Assembly (NCBI RefSeq): GCF_000305785.2 | Contig: NC_018868.3 | Location: 1,164,001-1,228,000, forward strand | Direction of reading: 5' to 3' | Origin: Simiduia agarivorans SA1 = DSM 21679 | GTDB taxonomy: Bacteria; Pseudomonadota; Gammaproteobacteria; Pseudomonadales; Cellvibrionaceae | DNA: 64,000 nucleotides | Shown: piece after piece, positions 6,497-16,789 of the stretch | Layout of the letters: each line of letters opens with the position of its first letter | Numbering within the stretch: position 1 is the stretch's first letter | The notes under the pieces: model-generated | Databases searched by the model: none | The model's input: only the letters and a program-made list of their open reading frames with translations | What the model was told of the DNA's origin: nothing | Made by a program: the position numbers and the translations under genes

Positions 6497-9151
6497 TCAG
6501 AATGCAGTGCCCAGAGAAAACTGGAACGTCTCACGCTTATCAAATTCGTTGTATTGGAAGGGGCGGGACAAGCTGAAGGTCAAAGGACCAAAGCCTGAGA
6601 TCCAGGTTAACCCCACACCGTATGACGCCGACAATTTAGTAATATCTACGTCAAAACAGTTCTGCTGGTAGAAGCCGCACTGTGTATTAAACACGTTACC
6701 GGAATCCACGAAGAATGCTGCCTGCAGCATCCGCTGATCTTTGATAAAGGGCAGAGGGAATAACAATTCGATAGAGCCTTCAATCAGCACGTTACCACCG
6801 AAGGGTAAATCATTGCGACCTGAAACAGTCGCCATTGCCTTGTCTTGAAGGCAAATAATAGATCCCTGATTGAATTGAATGTCCGTAGGGTTTTCACACA
6901 GGACATACCCTTTAGCTCGTTCATCGAGACCGTAGACACCGTCCCCGTTAAAGTCTCGTGCGGCGATATCCTGTATTGAATACACGGCGGGAGGGGTCGA
7001 CCTGGGTCCCAGTGTATTGCGCTTAAAGCCGCGCACCGAGCCAAAACCACCCGCATAGAAGTGCTCGAAAAATGGCAACTGCGAGGTCTTTCCGTAGGAG
7101 TCAGCATAGCCAAGATCGCCACGGAACCTGAAGGTGAAATCGCCATAGACCGGCAAGAAATACTGACCCGAGTAGCGGAGCTTATAAAACTCCATGTCCG
7201 AGCCTGGCACGGAGAATTCCAGAGATACGTTGTGCGACTGTCCCCGGTTGGCAAGCTGGCCACGGTTCAAGGTGGACTTTGCCCACGACAGCGTAAACGG
7301 AAAGCTGTTAAACCGGTCGCCGTTTTCATCAATAAAACCGTCAGGGTTATTGATGGTATTGTCGCCGTCAACCAACTCCTTCCAGAAGTAATCCAGATCC
7401 GGCGCCCCACCGGGAATGGGATTGGCACTGGCCTCGGCGATCAATCGATTCAGTTCAACCAGATCGGACTCAGTTATATACCGTGGTGCAAGCCCTTCAA
7501 CCAAATTTGGCGTGCGCTTGATTTCCTGCACCGTGTAATCGCCGGTCTTGATATACATGTTGGTGTAGCCAATACCGAAGCCAATGCGCTCAACTTCGGA
7601 TATGGGATAGCCAAAGTTCAGATTCATACCGTAGGTATTGGTTGAATAGCTGGCCACGTTCACTTCACTGAAGTCTGTGGCACGATAGAAAACACTGAAA
7701 CCCCGGCTAACGCCATCCACGGTAAAATAGGGATCAGCATAGTTGAAGCTATATACCTGCTGGTATTTGCTGGTATTGATATTAAACCCAACTCGCTTAC
7801 CGGTACCAAACCAGTTATTTTGTTGGATATTAGCACCCAACACCAAGCCTGTTCCTTGCGCAAATCCTACGCTTGCGCCAATAGAGCCGGAGGGTTGCTC
7901 CTCAACGGTGTACTCAACGTCGATCTGATCCGAGGTACCGGGCACCTCTTTGTTCTCGACTTTTACCTCTTTGAAAAAGCCCAGACGCTCCAGACGAACC
8001 TTGGAATTTTCGATGGCGATGGACGACGCCGATGCGCTTTCCATCTGGCGCATTTCCCGACGAAGTACTTCATCTTTGGTCTTGGTATTGCCCCTGATCT
8101 CCAGCCGACGCACATAGGCGCGCTTGCCCGGATCAATGAAGAACGTAATATCGACCAAACCGGTTTCAGCATTGACCTCTGGAATGCCTTTGACTTCTGC
8201 AAAGGTATAACCCTCGTTGCCCAAGCGCTTGGTCATATAATCCGAGGTTGTGGTCATCATCACCTGAGAAAAAGTCTGGCCTTCGCGCACCAGCACCAGC
8301 CGGCGCATCTGATCCTCAGGGATCACCGGGTCACCCGCCAGTTCAACTTTACCGACTTTAAAAATTTCGCCTTCTTTGATATTTACCGTGATGTAAACGG
8401 ATTTCTTATCCGGGCTGACGGATACCTGAGTGGAAGGCATGGCAAAATTCAGGTAACCCCGGTCCATATACCAGGACTCCAGGCGCTCCAGATCACCGGT
8501 GAGTTTCTCCCGGGCGTATTTGTTGTCGCTGGTAATCCAGGACAGCCAGCCGGTGGTTTTCAACTCAAATAATTCCAGCAATTCTTCATCGCTGAAACTG
8601 GTGTTGCCCACTAAATTGATGTGCTCGATGGACGCAACTTTACCTTCATCAATCGTAATCTGCAGTTTCACTTGGTTGCGCGGCAGATCAATGACTTCGG
8701 TCTTAACGCTCGCACTGTAACGACCCTGCGCGACGTATTGACGCTGCAACTCATTACCCAGTCCTTCCAGGGTCACGCGCTTAAAAATCTGGCCTTCAGA
8801 CAAGCCATTGTCCCGCAGCCCCTTCATCAGGTCTTCGGTTTTGATTGCCTTGTTACCTTCAAGCACAATCTCACTGATAGCCGGCCGCTCTTTTACCGTA
8901 ATAACCAGCACGCCCTCATCGCGTCCGACTTCGATGTCACTGAAATAGCCAGTGGCAAACAGGGCCCTTGAGGCATCCTGAATTTCCACCGTGTCCATGT
9001 AGTCGCCCACGCGCACAGGCAAAGCGGCAAATACCGAGCCGGCAGAAACACGCTGCAGGCCCTCAACGCGAATATCGGTTACGCGGAAGCTTTCTGCAAA
9101 AACCAAAGCGGCCGTTAAAAAGGAGACAAGGAATAAAACAAGACGCTGCAT
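6497..9151 (-). CDS. bamA: Outer membrane protein assembly factor BamA
   Basis: BamA inserts beta-barrel proteins into the outer membrane. The protein has a signal peptide (start taken at MQRLVLFLVSFLTAALVFA; upstream in-frame codons look non-coding), five POTRA domains and a C-terminal barrel with the loop-6 motif GSVRGFKRNTLGP near residue 707, ending FQFSLGTAF. At 884 residues it is longer than the roughly 800 typical of the family, because of barrel-loop insertions. One near residue 733, just after VRGF, contains DFNGDGVYGLDE, which matches a 12-residue EF-hand calcium loop. Another (about 600-625) is Asp/Asn-rich. It sits between rseP and skp as expected. Confidence 0.97.
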   Translation of the reverse strand: MQRLVLFLVSFLTAALVFAESFRVTDIRVEGLQRVSAGSVFAALPVRVGDYMDTVEIQDASRALFATGYFSDIEVGRDEGVLVITVKERPAISEIVLEGNKAIKTEDLMKGLRDNGLSEGQIFKRVTLEGLGNELQRQYVAQGRYSASVKTEVIDLPRNQVKLQITIDEGKVASIEHINLVGNTSFSDEELLELFELKTTGWLSWITSDNKYAREKLTGDLERLESWYMDRGYLNFAMPSTQVSVSPDKKSVYITVNIKEGEIFKVGKVELAGDPVIPEDQMRRLVLVREGQTFSQVMMTTTSDYMTKRLGNEGYTFAEVKGIPEVNAETGLVDITFFIDPGKRAYVRRLEIRGNTKTKDEVLRREMRQMESASASSIAIENSKVRLERLGFFKEVKVENKEVPGTSDQIDVEYTVEEQPSGSIGASVGFAQGTGLVLGANIQQNNWFGTGKRVGFNINTSKYQQVYSFNYADPYFTVDGVSRGFSVFYRATDFSEVNVASYSTNTYGMNLNFGYPISEVERIGFGIGYTNMYIKTGDYTVQEIKRTPNLVEGLAPRYITESDLVELNRLIAEASANPIPGGAPDLDYFWKELVDGDNTINNPDGFIDENGDRFNSFPFTLSWAKSTLNRGQLANRGQSHNVSLEFSVPGSDMEFYKLRYSGQYFLPVYGDFTFRFRGDLGYADSYGKTSQLPFFEHFYAGGFGSVRGFKRNTLGPRSTPPAVYSIQDIAARDFNGDGVYGLDERAKGYVLCENPTDIQFNQGSIICLQDKAMATVSGRNDLPFGGNVLIEGSIELLFPLPFIKDQRMLQAAFFVDSGNVFNTQCGFYQQNCFDVDITKLSASYGVGLTWISGFGPLTFSLSRPFQYNEFDKRETFQFSLGTAF

Positions 9152-9214
9152 AAATCTGATTCTGATGATTTTTATAGTTGCCCCGCCGGGCGTTATGTCC
9201 CGCAATTGCGGATT

Positions 9215-10570
9215 TTAAATATGGCGCATGATGTCGTTGTATATAGCCAACATCATCACACCCAGTACGACGAGCAACCCCACCTGATACCCCAACATCT
9301 GAATGCGCTCAGACACCGGACTGCCTTTAACCAATTCAATGGTGTAGTACAGCAGATGACCGCCATCCAACACCGGAATGGGCAGCAGATTGAACACGCC
9401 AAGGCTCACACTAAGCAGAGCCAGAAAGCCGACATAGTAGGCAAGGCCCGCCTGAGCTGAGGCGCCCGCCACTTTAGCAATGGTTATGGGGCCACTCAAG
9501 TTTTTAGTGGAGATTTCCCCCACCAGCAGCTTTTTCACCGACAGCAGGACAAACCAGGAGGTTTCTCCGGTTTTCTCGATGCCACGCCACAAGCCCTGAA
9601 CCAGGTTGTACTCGGTCCGGCGCAGGTATTCTTCAGGCCATTCAGGTGCCTGGCTACCGACGCCAATTCGCCCCACCCGACGCCCGTCAACTTCCAGTGA
9701 ATCCGGGATCAGGACCACATTGAGTTGTTCGACCTCCCGTTCGACAGTTAGTTCAACTTCCCTGCCCGGGTTTTGCTCAATCACATCGGCCATGGCCTGC
9801 CAATCACTTACTGGCTCACCATTCACCAACACTACCCGGTCTCCGGCAACCAGACCCGCACGATCAGCCGGCCCCCCTTCAACAACCATCCCCAATTGAT
9901 TGGTGGGCTTGGGCGAAAAGAGTTTGATACCGATACCTTCCAGCGGGCGCGGCTCATCTTCACCGGCTAACCAGCTGTTCAATTCAGCTTCCGAGGTGTA
10001 CTGAAGTGTGGAGTTGGGATAGGTCACGGTAAATGAAATAGTGCCTGTTTCGCCCAGCCGCTCCAGCAGTCGCTGGTTTAACGCCTGTGCAGACGGGGTT
10101 TCTACCCCGTCGACCGCAATGATCTCCTGCCCCGGTTCCAACCCGGCACGGGCGGCAACCGAACCAGGCTCGACAGCGTCGATCACCGGCACAAGGTGGG
10201 TTACCCCCGGCATGACCATCCACCAGAACAACAGAATGGCCAGTAGAAAATTAGCCACCGGCCCGGCCGCCACTACTGCAATACGGGCCAGCACAGGCTT
10301 GCGCGTGAACGCCTGGTCGAGCAGCTCAGCAGGCACGTCGCCCTCGCGCTCATCCAGCATTTTCACATAGCCACCCAAGGGAATCGCGGCAATACAGAAC
10401 TCGGTGCCTTCGCGGTTGTACCAGCGCCACAGCGGCTTACCAAAGCCAACGGAGAAACGCAGCACTTTGACGCCGCAACGACGGGCCACCCAATAATGAC
10501 CATACTCGTGAATCGTCACCAGAATGCCCAAGGCAACCACAAACCACACAATTGTCTGTAAAAGCGCCAC
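9215..10570 (-). CDS. rseP: Site-2 intramembrane protease RseP
   Basis: A 451-residue inner-membrane zinc metalloprotease that cleaves anti-sigma factor RseA in the envelope stress response and removes remnant signal peptides. The HEYGH zinc motif lies in the first transmembrane segment, two PDZ domains follow (GLEPGQEIIAVDG and GLVAGDRVVLVNG), and the second zinc-ligand region NLLPIPVLDGGHL is near the C-terminus. The start is GTG, six bases after a strong AGGAGG. Placement between dxr and bamA is canonical and fits its role in outer-membrane quality control. Confidence 0.96.
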   Translation of the reverse strand: MALLQTIVWFVVALGILVTIHEYGHYWVARRCGVKVLRFSVGFGKPLWRWYNREGTEFCIAAIPLGGYVKMLDEREGDVPAELLDQAFTRKPVLARIAVVAAGPVANFLLAILLFWWMVMPGVTHLVPVIDAVEPGSVAARAGLEPGQEIIAVDGVETPSAQALNQRLLERLGETGTISFTVTYPNSTLQYTSEAELNSWLAGEDEPRPLEGIGIKLFSPKPTNQLGMVVEGGPADRAGLVAGDRVVLVNGEPVSDWQAMADVIEQNPGREVELTVEREVEQLNVVLIPDSLEVDGRRVGRIGVGSQAPEWPEEYLRRTEYNLVQGLWRGIEKTGETSWFVLLSVKKLLVGEISTKNLSGPITIAKVAGASAQAGLAYYVGFLALLSVSLGVFNLLPIPVLDGGHLLYYTIELVKGSPVSERIQMLGYQVGLLVVLGVMMLAIYNDIMRHI

Positions 10571-10580
10571 TCACTACCTC

Positions 10581-11771
10581 CTAGAGGGACTTAGAGCCTG
10601 ACAGGTTACCATGTCGCAACCACTGATTGGCCAGTGCACGCGCCTCTTGGTCCTGCGCCAGCACCTCTTCAACCGACCGGGCCACCGGCCCCGCAAGGCG
10701 CGTCATGACGTCGGCATTGAGACGGGCAATGTCGTTAAAACCGAGTCGCTGATCCAGAAAGGCGTCCACCGCCACTTCGTTTGCCGCGTTCAGACAAGTG
10801 GACGCGGAACCGCCTTTGGCCGCCTCAAACGCAAGCGCCAGACAGGGAAAGGCGTCCAGATCGGGCGCCTCAAAATCGAGAGACCCCAAGGTCAGAAAAT
10901 CCAGATCAGCCACACCCGAGCCGATGCGCTCAGGCCAGGCGAGCGCGTGTGCGATTGGCGTACGCATATCAGGATTGCCCATTTGCGCCAGGACCGACCC
11001 ATCCTGATAGCGCACCATGGAATGAATAATACTTTGCGGGTGTACCACCACTTCCACCTGATCTGGCCGCAAACCAAACAGCCAGCACGCTTCGATCAAC
11101 TCAAGCCCTTTGTTCATCAGGCTGGCAGAGTCCACCGATATTTTACGGCCCATCGACCAGTTCGGGTGTGCGCAAGCCTGATCCGGCGTCACTGCGTCCA
11201 GCGCTGCCCGCCCCCAGCCACGGAATGGTCCACCAGAAGCGGTGAGCACAATACTGCTGACGCCGGCATGCGCTGTATCGGTGAAGCCCGGCGGCAGGCA
11301 CTGGAATATGGCATTGTGCTCGCTGTCGATGGGCAGCAACTGCGCCCCCTGCTCCTGCACCGCACGCATAAACAAATCGCCCGCCATGACCAGGCTTTCT
11401 TTGTTGGCTAACAGGATCTTTTTACCCGCGCGGGCCGCCGCAAGATTCGGCAGCAGCCCCGCAGCGCCGACTATCGCGGCCATGACGGTATCTACTTCGT
11501 GCGCAGATGCCACTTGGGCAAGTGCGTCTTCTCCGCTCAGTACTTCGGTGTCCGTGCCGGCGAGCGCCTCGCGCAGCGAGGCCGCGTGAATCGGGTCAGC
11601 CAGTACGGCATAGCGCGGTTTGAACTGGCGGCATTGGTCCGCCAAACGCTGCCACTGGGACGCGCCCGTAAGCGCATACACGGTAAAGCGATCCGGGTGG
11701 CGCGCCACCACATCCAGCGTGCTCTGCCCAATGGAGCCGGTCGCCCCCAGAACGGTCAGAGTCTGCTTCAT
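10581..11771 (-). CDS. dxr: 1-deoxy-D-xylulose 5-phosphate reductoisomerase
   Basis: Dxr converts DXP to MEP with NADPH, the committed step of non-mevalonate isoprenoid synthesis. The 396-residue protein shows the Rossmann motif [39 protein letters not shown] and the substrate loop [18 protein letters not shown]. Its ATG overlaps the cdsA stop (ATGA), suggesting translational coupling. Together with uppS and cdsA it supplies undecaprenyl phosphate and phospholipid precursors. Confidence 0.97.
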   Translation of the reverse strand: MKQTLTVLGATGSIGQSTLDVVARHPDRFTVYALTGASQWQRLADQCRQFKPRYAVLADPIHAASLREALAGTDTEVLSGEDALAQVASAHEVDTVMAAIVGAAGLLPNLAAARAGKKILLANKESLVMAGDLFMRAVQEQGAQLLPIDSEHNAIFQCLPPGFTDTAHAGVSSIVLTASGGPFRGWGRAALDAVTPDQACAHPNWSMGRKISVDSASLMNKGLELIEACWLFGLRPDQVEVVVHPQSIIHSMVRYQDGSVLAQMGNPDMRTPIAHALAWPERIGSGVADLDFLTLGSLDFEAPDLDAFPCLALAFEAAKGGSASTCLNAANEVAVDAFLDQRLGFNDIARLNADVMTRLAGPVARSVEEVLAQDQEARALANQWLRHGNLSGSKSL

Positions 11772-12601
11772 GAAAGGCTGAAACCGGTCATGTATACACC
11801 CAACGCCACCAATGGCGCTGCGGCGGTGATACTGTCGATGCGGTCCAGCACGCCGCCATGGCCTGGCAGCAATTGACTGGAATCCTTGATGCCACGGTGG
11901 CGCTTGAACATACTCTCCAGCAGATCACCCAGCACCGACACCAGGCTGGCTGGCACCACGATGGCGAGCAACAGCCATTCCCTGCCCTCGCCCAGCCAGA
12001 AACCCAGGGCCAGCGCCCAAATGACGTTGGTGACCAGCCCACCCCAGAATCCTTCCCAGGATTTACCCGGGCTGACCTGGGGCGCGAGCTTGTGCTTACC
12101 AAACCGGCGACCCACAAAAAAGCCACCGATATCGGCACCGGCAACCACCGCCACCACCAGAATGACCAACCACTCGCCGTGCGCCAGCTCGCGCAAATAA
12201 CAAAGTCCGACCCAGGCCGGAATCATCACCAACCAGCCGAGCATCAAACGCGTGGTGCGAGCACCCCACAAAACGGTACTGCTGGGGTAACCCTGAATCC
12301 AGAGCAGAGACAGCGCCCACCAGACGCCTCCCGCGATGAGCAGGCCTTCGAGGACAGGGCCGTTCAATGTGGCCGACAAGCCAACCCAGTAAGCCGACGC
12401 CGCCATTAACCCAGCGGTCACCGCCACATAGAGCGCGCGCTGCCAATAGGCCTCAAGCCCGCCCAGGTTTGACCACTCCCAGGTCGCGATCAATACCGCG
12501 GTGGCAAGCAAAAGCTGGAACAGAGGCACCGGCAGGTAAAACAAGGCCCCGAACAGGACCGCCACCAACACTAGCGCGGTAATAATGCGTTGCTTAAGCA
12601 C
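11768..12601 (-). CDS. cdsA: Phosphatidate cytidylyltransferase CdsA
   Basis: CdsA makes CDP-diacylglycerol from phosphatidate and CTP in the inner membrane. The protein is polytopic, with the family signature [19 protein letters not shown] near its C-terminus and KSWEGFWGG upstream of it. I place the start at GTG 12601, six bases after GGAGG and overlapping the end of uppS. This gives a normal 277 residues beginning [15 protein letters not shown]. The longer frame upstream only re-reads uppS in another register and lacks membrane character. Confidence 0.95.
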   Translation of the reverse strand: MLKQRIITALVLVAVLFGALFYLPVPLFQLLLATAVLIATWEWSNLGGLEAYWQRALYVAVTAGLMAASAYWVGLSATLNGPVLEGLLIAGGVWWALSLLWIQGYPSSTVLWGARTTRLMLGWLVMIPAWVGLCYLRELAHGEWLVILVVAVVAGADIGGFFVGRRFGKHKLAPQVSPGKSWEGFWGGLVTNVIWALALGFWLGEGREWLLLAIVVPASLVSVLGDLLESMFKRHRGIKDSSQLLPGHGGVLDRIDSITAAAPLVALGVYMTGFSLS

Positions 12602-13325
12602 CTTGTGCCTCCGCGATTTGTTCAGCCGTTTTACCAAAGCGACGCTGGCGCTGGTAGAAGGCTTCAGCTGCAAGTTGCATGGCCGTTTCGTCGAAATCAG
12701 GCCACAAGGTGTCACAAAAATAGAGTTCGGCGTAGGCCGCCTGCCAGAGCAGGAAGTTACTGATTCTGATTTCGCCACTGGTGCGCACCAACAGATCCAG
12801 CGCCGGCAAATCAGCCAGGCAGGTATGCTGGTTCAAGCGATCTTCGTCGATATCGGCCAGTGCCAGCTCGCCATCGACCACCTGCTGTGCCAGCTGTCTG
12901 GCGGCTTCGGCAATATCCCAACGGCCGCCGTAATCGGCGGCAATCACCAGGGTCGTCTCCCCCCCTTGAGTGAGCGCCTCGGCCGCCTCAATCGCCGCCA
13001 GCACTTTCGGCGAAAACCGGTCCCGGCGCCCAACCACGCGCAGTGCTACACCCTCGGCCTTGAGCTTCTTGGCTTCCCGCTGCAGATAAAGGAGAAATAA
13101 CGACATCAGCGCCTCCACCTCTTTGGGCGGGCGCTGCCAGTTTTCACTGCTGAAGGCAAACAGGGTCAGGGTTTCTACCCCCAGGGATTTGCACGCGCGC
13201 ATGACATCGCGGATGCGCTCCACGCCAGCCTTGTGACCGGCAACACCGGGCAAGCCTCGCTGCTTTGCCCACCGGTTGTTGCCGTCCATGATGATGCCAA
13301 CGTGACGCAGGCCTTGTTTGGACAC
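12594..13325 (-). CDS. uppS: Undecaprenyl diphosphate synthase
   Basis: A 243-residue cis-prenyltransferase that builds C55 undecaprenyl diphosphate, the carrier lipid for cell wall and O-antigen units. The N-terminal HVGIIMDGNNRWAK holds the catalytic Asp; GHKAGVERIRDV, FAFSSENWQRP and the C-terminal RTSGEIRISNFLLWQ region are all present. The start is GTG after GAGGAAG. It lies 26 bp after frr and overlaps cdsA by 8 bp. Confidence 0.97.
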   Translation of the reverse strand: MSKQGLRHVGIIMDGNNRWAKQRGLPGVAGHKAGVERIRDVMRACKSLGVETLTLFAFSSENWQRPPKEVEALMSLFLLYLQREAKKLKAEGVALRVVGRRDRFSPKVLAAIEAAEALTQGGETTLVIAADYGGRWDIAEAARQLAQQVVDGELALADIDEDRLNQHTCLADLPALDLLVRTSGEIRISNFLLWQAAYAELYFCDTLWPDFDETAMQLAAEAFYQRQRRFGKTAEQIAEAQGA

Positions 13326-13351
13326 AATAACTTCCTCGGAAAAGGATGGCC

Positions 13352-13909
13352 TCAGATGGCCATCAGATCCTTTTCCTTGGCTGCCAGTGCTGCATCCACT
13401 TCTGCTACGTATTTGTCGGTGATTTTCTGCACCTCGTCCTGGGCACGGCGCTCTTCATCTTCGCCGATTTCCTTGTCGTTGAGCAGAGATTTGATTTGCG
13501 CCAGCGCATCACGGCGACTGTTGCGAATGGCCACACGACCGTTTTCAGCCTCAGCCTTGGCCTGTTTGGTAAAGCCCTTGCGGGTCTCTTCGGTCAGCGC
13601 AGGCATAGGCAGGCGAATGACGTTGCCCGCCGTTGATGGGTTGAGACCCAGGTCGGACTTCATGATGGCCTTTTCAATTTCCGGCACCAGGTTGGACTCC
13701 CACGGCGTGACCGACAAGGTGCGACCATCTTCCACAGAAATATTGGCCACCTGACTCAACGGCGTCATGCTGCCGTAGTAGCTCACCTGTACGGTATCCA
13801 GCAAGCTGGGATGGGCGCGACCGGTACGGATTTTATTAAAGTTATTACCCAGGGCCTCAAGGGTTTTTTTCATGCGCCCTTCGGCATCTTTCAGGATGTC
13901 ATTGATCAT
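13352..13909 (-). CDS. frr: Ribosome recycling factor
   Basis: A 185-residue factor that, with EF-G, splits post-termination ribosomes. The sequence has the typical start [20 protein letters not shown], then [39 protein letters not shown] and a C-terminal coiled coil rich in charged residues. GGAGAAT precedes the ATG. It follows pyrH with a 2-bp gap, the universal order tsf-pyrH-frr. Confidence 0.98.
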   Translation of the reverse strand: MINDILKDAEGRMKKTLEALGNNFNKIRTGRAHPSLLDTVQVSYYGSMTPLSQVANISVEDGRTLSVTPWESNLVPEIEKAIMKSDLGLNPSTAGNVIRLPMPALTEETRKGFTKQAKAEAENGRVAIRNSRRDALAQIKSLLNDKEIGEDEERRAQDEVQKITDKYVAEVDAALAAKEKDLMAI

Positions 13910-13911
13910 GG

Positions 13912-14652
13912 TTATTCTCCCTGGTGAGTTTCTTCGATCAGCGTACCCTCATCATTGCCCACAGCAATATTGAGCAGCGCGCCGGCTTTATTCATTTTAA
14001 ATACCCGAACCGGCATGGCGTGATCCCGGCACAAACAGATGGCGGTCAGATCCATTACACCCAGTTTCTTATCCAGCACTTCATCGTAGCTCAGCTGGGT
14101 ATAGCGCTCGGCGTTGGGGTCTTTCATCGGGTCGGCGGTATACACGCCATCCACTTTGGTGGCTTTCAACACGATGTCAGCCTGCACTTCAATACCGCGC
14201 AGACAAGCGGCGGAGTCGGTTGTAAAGAACGGGTTACCGGTGCCTGCAGAGAAAATCACCACCTCGCCCGCCTTCAGGAAGCGAATAGCGCGACGCCGGT
14301 CATAATGTTCAACAATACCGCTCATTGGAATGGCCGACATGACCCGGGAAGAGATATTGCAACGCTCCAACGCATCGCGCATGGCCAATGCATTCATCAC
14401 AGTGGCCAGCATCCCCATGTGGTCGCCGGTCACCCGGTCCAGGCCGGCGGCAGATAAGGCCGCGCCGCGGAACAGGTTGCCGCCGCCAATCACCAGGCCC
14501 ACCTGCACGCCAATACCCACAAGCTGGCCGATTTCAAGCGCCATCTTGTCCAGCACTTTAGGGTCGATACCAAACCCCTCCTGCCCCATCAGCTCTTCAC
14601 CGCTGAGCTTCAGCAGGATGCGCTTGTACTTCTTGTCCCGGGAATTGGCCAT
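13912..14652 (-). CDS. pyrH: UMP kinase
   Basis: Bacterial UMP kinase phosphorylates UMP to UDP and belongs to the amino-acid-kinase fold. The 246-residue protein shows [41 protein letters not shown] and [14 protein letters not shown] prefer the ATG at 14652, six bases after GGAG, over a GTG four codons upstream that would place that site inside the gene. A terminator separates it from tsf, so it may rely on partial read-through or its own promoter. Confidence 0.97.
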   Translation of the reverse strand: MANSRDKKYKRILLKLSGEELMGQEGFGIDPKVLDKMALEIGQLVGIGVQVGLVIGGGNLFRGAALSAAGLDRVTGDHMGMLATVMNALAMRDALERCNISSRVMSAIPMSGIVEHYDRRRAIRFLKAGEVVIFSAGTGNPFFTTDSAACLRGIEVQADIVLKATKVDGVYTADPMKDPNAERYTQLSYDEVLDKKLGVMDLTAICLCRDHAMPVRVFKMNKAGALLNIAVGNDEGTLIEETHQGE

Positions 14653-14734
14653 TGTCTGCTCCACGCCTAAAAAATTCCGACGATTTTAAGGTACTGCCCT
14701 GCAATGTGCCAGCGCCGCCGCGCAGGCAAAAAAA

Positions 14735-14759
14735 AAGCCGAGCGCGTGTCCCGGCTTTT
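14735..14759 (-). terminator. Intrinsic terminator after tsf
   Basis: Read on the minus strand, a GC-rich stem (AAGCCG with CGGCTT, loop of about eight bases) is followed by a run of at least seven T. It lies between tsf and pyrH and would end or attenuate the rpsB-tsf transcript. Confidence 0.75.
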
Positions 14760-14778
14760 CTGGCTTTCAGAAGGGAGA

Positions 14779-15654
14779 TTAGCCCTTGGAAGCCTGTACC
14801 TGAGCGGCCACTTCAGCGGCGAAATCCGCTTCGGCCTTCTCGATACCCTCACCCACTTCAAAACGGGTGAAAGAAACCACTTCGGCACCGGCGTCTTTTA
14901 CCAGTTTGCCCACGGTCACTTCGGGGTTCTTCACGAAAGGCTGTTCAGTCAGGCTGGACTCTTTCAGGAACTTGTTGATGCGACCTACCATCATCTTCTC
15001 AACGATCTCGGCAGGCTTGCCGGCCATATCAGGCTGAGCCTTGATGATGTCCTTTTCTTTTTCTACCACTTCGGCAGGCATCTGATCGGGGTTAACCACC
15101 TGCGGGTTAACGGCAGCAACGTGCATGGACACGTCTTTAGCCAGCTCCACGTTGCCCGCTTTCAGCTGGGTCACAACCGCGATACGGTTGTTGGAGTGAA
15201 CGTAGGCACCCACACAGCCGTCGGTGGCTTCGATAACGGCAATGCGACGCACACCGATGTTTTCGCCGATCTTCTGTACCAGTGCAGAACGGGCATCTTC
15301 CAGCTCACCGGCCATCAGCGCGGCAACATCGGACTGCTTGGCAGCGAAAGCGGCATCAACCACTTTGCCCACGAAGCCCAGGAAGTTGTCGTCGCGAGCA
15401 ACGAAGTCGGTTTCGGAGTTGATTTCAGCCAATACGGCGTAGCTGCCGTCATCTGCCACTTTCACTGCCACAACGCCGTCGGCGGCGGTGCGGTCGGCTT
15501 TCTTAGCCGCTTTCAGGCCAGAGGCCTTGCGCAAGTTTTCAATCGCCAGCTCGATGTCGCCATCGGCCTCAACCAGCGCTTTTTTACATTCCATCATGCC
15601 GAGGCCAGTGCGCTCGCGCAGTTCTTTTACCATTGATGCAGAGATAGCAGACAT
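14779..15654 (-). CDS. tsf: Elongation factor Ts
   Basis: EF-Ts regenerates EF-Tu-GTP in translation elongation. The 291-residue protein has the N-terminal UBA-like segment [19 protein letters not shown] and the core motif [15 protein letters not shown]. The start chosen is the ATG at 15654 preceded by GAGGAT; 23 extra codons upstream read through the rpsB-tsf hairpin and are not family-like. It follows rpsB in the universal order. Confidence 0.98.
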   Translation of the reverse strand: MSAISASMVKELRERTGLGMMECKKALVEADGDIELAIENLRKASGLKAAKKADRTAADGVVAVKVADDGSYAVLAEINSETDFVARDDNFLGFVGKVVDAAFAAKQSDVAALMAGELEDARSALVQKIGENIGVRRIAVIEATDGCVGAYVHSNNRIAVVTQLKAGNVELAKDVSMHVAAVNPQVVNPDQMPAEVVEKEKDIIKAQPDMAGKPAEIVEKMMVGRINKFLKESSLTEQPFVKNPEVTVGKLVKDAGAEVVSFTRFEVGEGIEKAEADFAAEVAAQVQASKG

Positions 15655-15693
15655 GGGCCTATCCTCTTCAAATAAGTGATCGTTAGATTGTAA

Positions 15694-15713
15694 AAAGGGG
15701 GCCAGGCCCCCTC
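15694..15713 (-). terminator. Hairpin with T-run between rpsB and tsf (attenuator-like)
   Basis: On the minus strand GGGGGCC-TG-GCCCCC is followed by five T, a compact Rho-independent terminator shape. It lies in the rpsB-tsf spacer. Because tsf has no obvious strong promoter of its own, this more likely sets the ratio of S2 to EF-Ts by partial termination than ends the operon. Confidence 0.6.
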
Positions 15714-15756
15714 TTCCGGGCACCCGTAACCGGGCGCCACCGTGACAAGTCAGCGC

Positions 15757-16503
15757 TTACTGAGCAGCGGCTTCGTCGTTGGCTTCAACGTACTCGTCTT
15801 TGTTAACCACTGCAGCACCAGATGCAGCAACGCCTTCCAGGCAGGAGTCAGCAGCAGCGGTAACGTACAGCTTGATGGCACGGATGGCATCGTCGTTGCC
15901 GGGAATGACGAAATCAACGCCTTCCGGGTTGGAGTTGGTATCCACGATACCGAACACTGGAATACCCAGGTTGTTGGCTTCCTGAATCGCAATGCGCTCG
16001 TGATCAACGTCGATCACAAACAGCGCGTCGGGCAGGCCGCCCATGTCTTTGATACCACCGATAGAGTCTTCCAGCTTGGCCATCAGGCGAGTGCGCATCA
16101 GCGCCTCTTTCTTGGTCAGCTTGTCAAAGGTACCGTCCTGGCTCTGGATTTCCAGATCGCGCAGACGCTTGATGGACTGACGGATGGTTTTGTAGTTGGT
16201 GAGCATACCGCCCAACCAACGGTGGCTAACGAAAGGCTGGCCAGCGCGCTGGGCCTGCTCTTTGATCACCTTCTGAGCGGCACGCTTGGTGCCCACAAAC
16301 AGTACTTTCTTCTTCTGAGACGCCATGGTCTTCAGAGCGTCCAGTGCGCTGTTGAACGCAGGTACAGTGTGCTCGAGGTTGATGATATGAATCTTGTTGC
16401 GGGCACCGAAGATGTATTTGCCCATCTTGGGGTTCCAATAGCGGGTCTGGTGACCAAAGTGAACACCAGCCTGCAGCATTTCGCGCATGCTTACTTGAGA
16501 CAT
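15757..16503 (-). CDS. rpsB: Ribosomal protein S2
   Basis: A 248-residue small-subunit protein. Clear S2 motifs are [51 protein letters not shown] and [19 protein letters not shown] (quoted in parts), plus [21 protein letters not shown] text. The ATG at 16503 follows AAAGGAAAA and gives the family N-terminus; upstream in-frame residues are leader. It opens the minus-strand operon and is preceded by a good promoter and a leader of about 140 nt, where S2 autoregulation normally acts. Confidence 0.98.
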   Translation of the reverse strand: MSQVSMREMLQAGVHFGHQTRYWNPKMGKYIFGARNKIHIINLEHTVPAFNSALDALKTMASQKKKVLFVGTKRAAQKVIKEQAQRAGQPFVSHRWLGGMLTNYKTIRQSIKRLRDLEIQSQDGTFDKLTKKEALMRTRLMAKLEDSIGGIKDMGGLPDALFVIDVDHERIAIQEANNLGIPVFGIVDTNSNPEGVDFVIPGNDDAIRAIKLYVTAAADSCLEGVAASGAAVVNKDEYVEANDEAAAQ

Positions 16504-16649
16504 CGAATTTTCCTTTCGGGTTAGGCCTCCATGACCCCCACCGACCAACCCTCAAGCCAGCAAACATGCGGCTTTCAGGCACCCAGGTCAGGCGTGACGG
16601 ACCATGTGTGACGTTGTATGTAATCGCTGGATCTGTTCCAGCGGCGCGC

Positions 16650-16677
16650 TTTATACCATAGATGGCCCCGATCTCAA
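16650..16677 (-). promoter_or_regulatory. Predicted sigma-70 promoter for rpsB-tsf
   Basis: On the minus strand TTGAGA (-35, 16672-16677) and TATAAA (-10, 16650-16655) are separated by 16 bp. Transcription would begin near 16643, about 140 nt before the rpsB ATG. No mapped start is available. Confidence 0.6.
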
Positions 16678-16710
16678 AGCCAAATCCGCTTTTTCAACCC
16701 GATCTGGCGG

Positions 16711-16739
16711 CTGCCGGAACACGTCCTTTGGGGTACAAT
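16711..16739 (+). promoter_or_regulatory. Possible promoter for map-glnD
   Basis: TACAAT (16734-16739) is a good -10 hexamer; the -35 at 17-bp spacing (CTGCCG) is weak. Transcription would start about 45 bp before the map ATG. It is divergent from the rpsB promoter within the same 286-bp gap. Confidence 0.4.
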
Positions 16740-16789
16740 GCGCCCCTTTACCTCTTCCGGGGTAGGATTCACTGAACATAGAGGATTGC

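Noticed and set aside
11768..12778. A 336-residue version of CdsA starting at 12778
   Set aside because: The extra N-terminal residues only re-read uppS in another register, and a GTG with a strong GGAGG site gives the normal family length.
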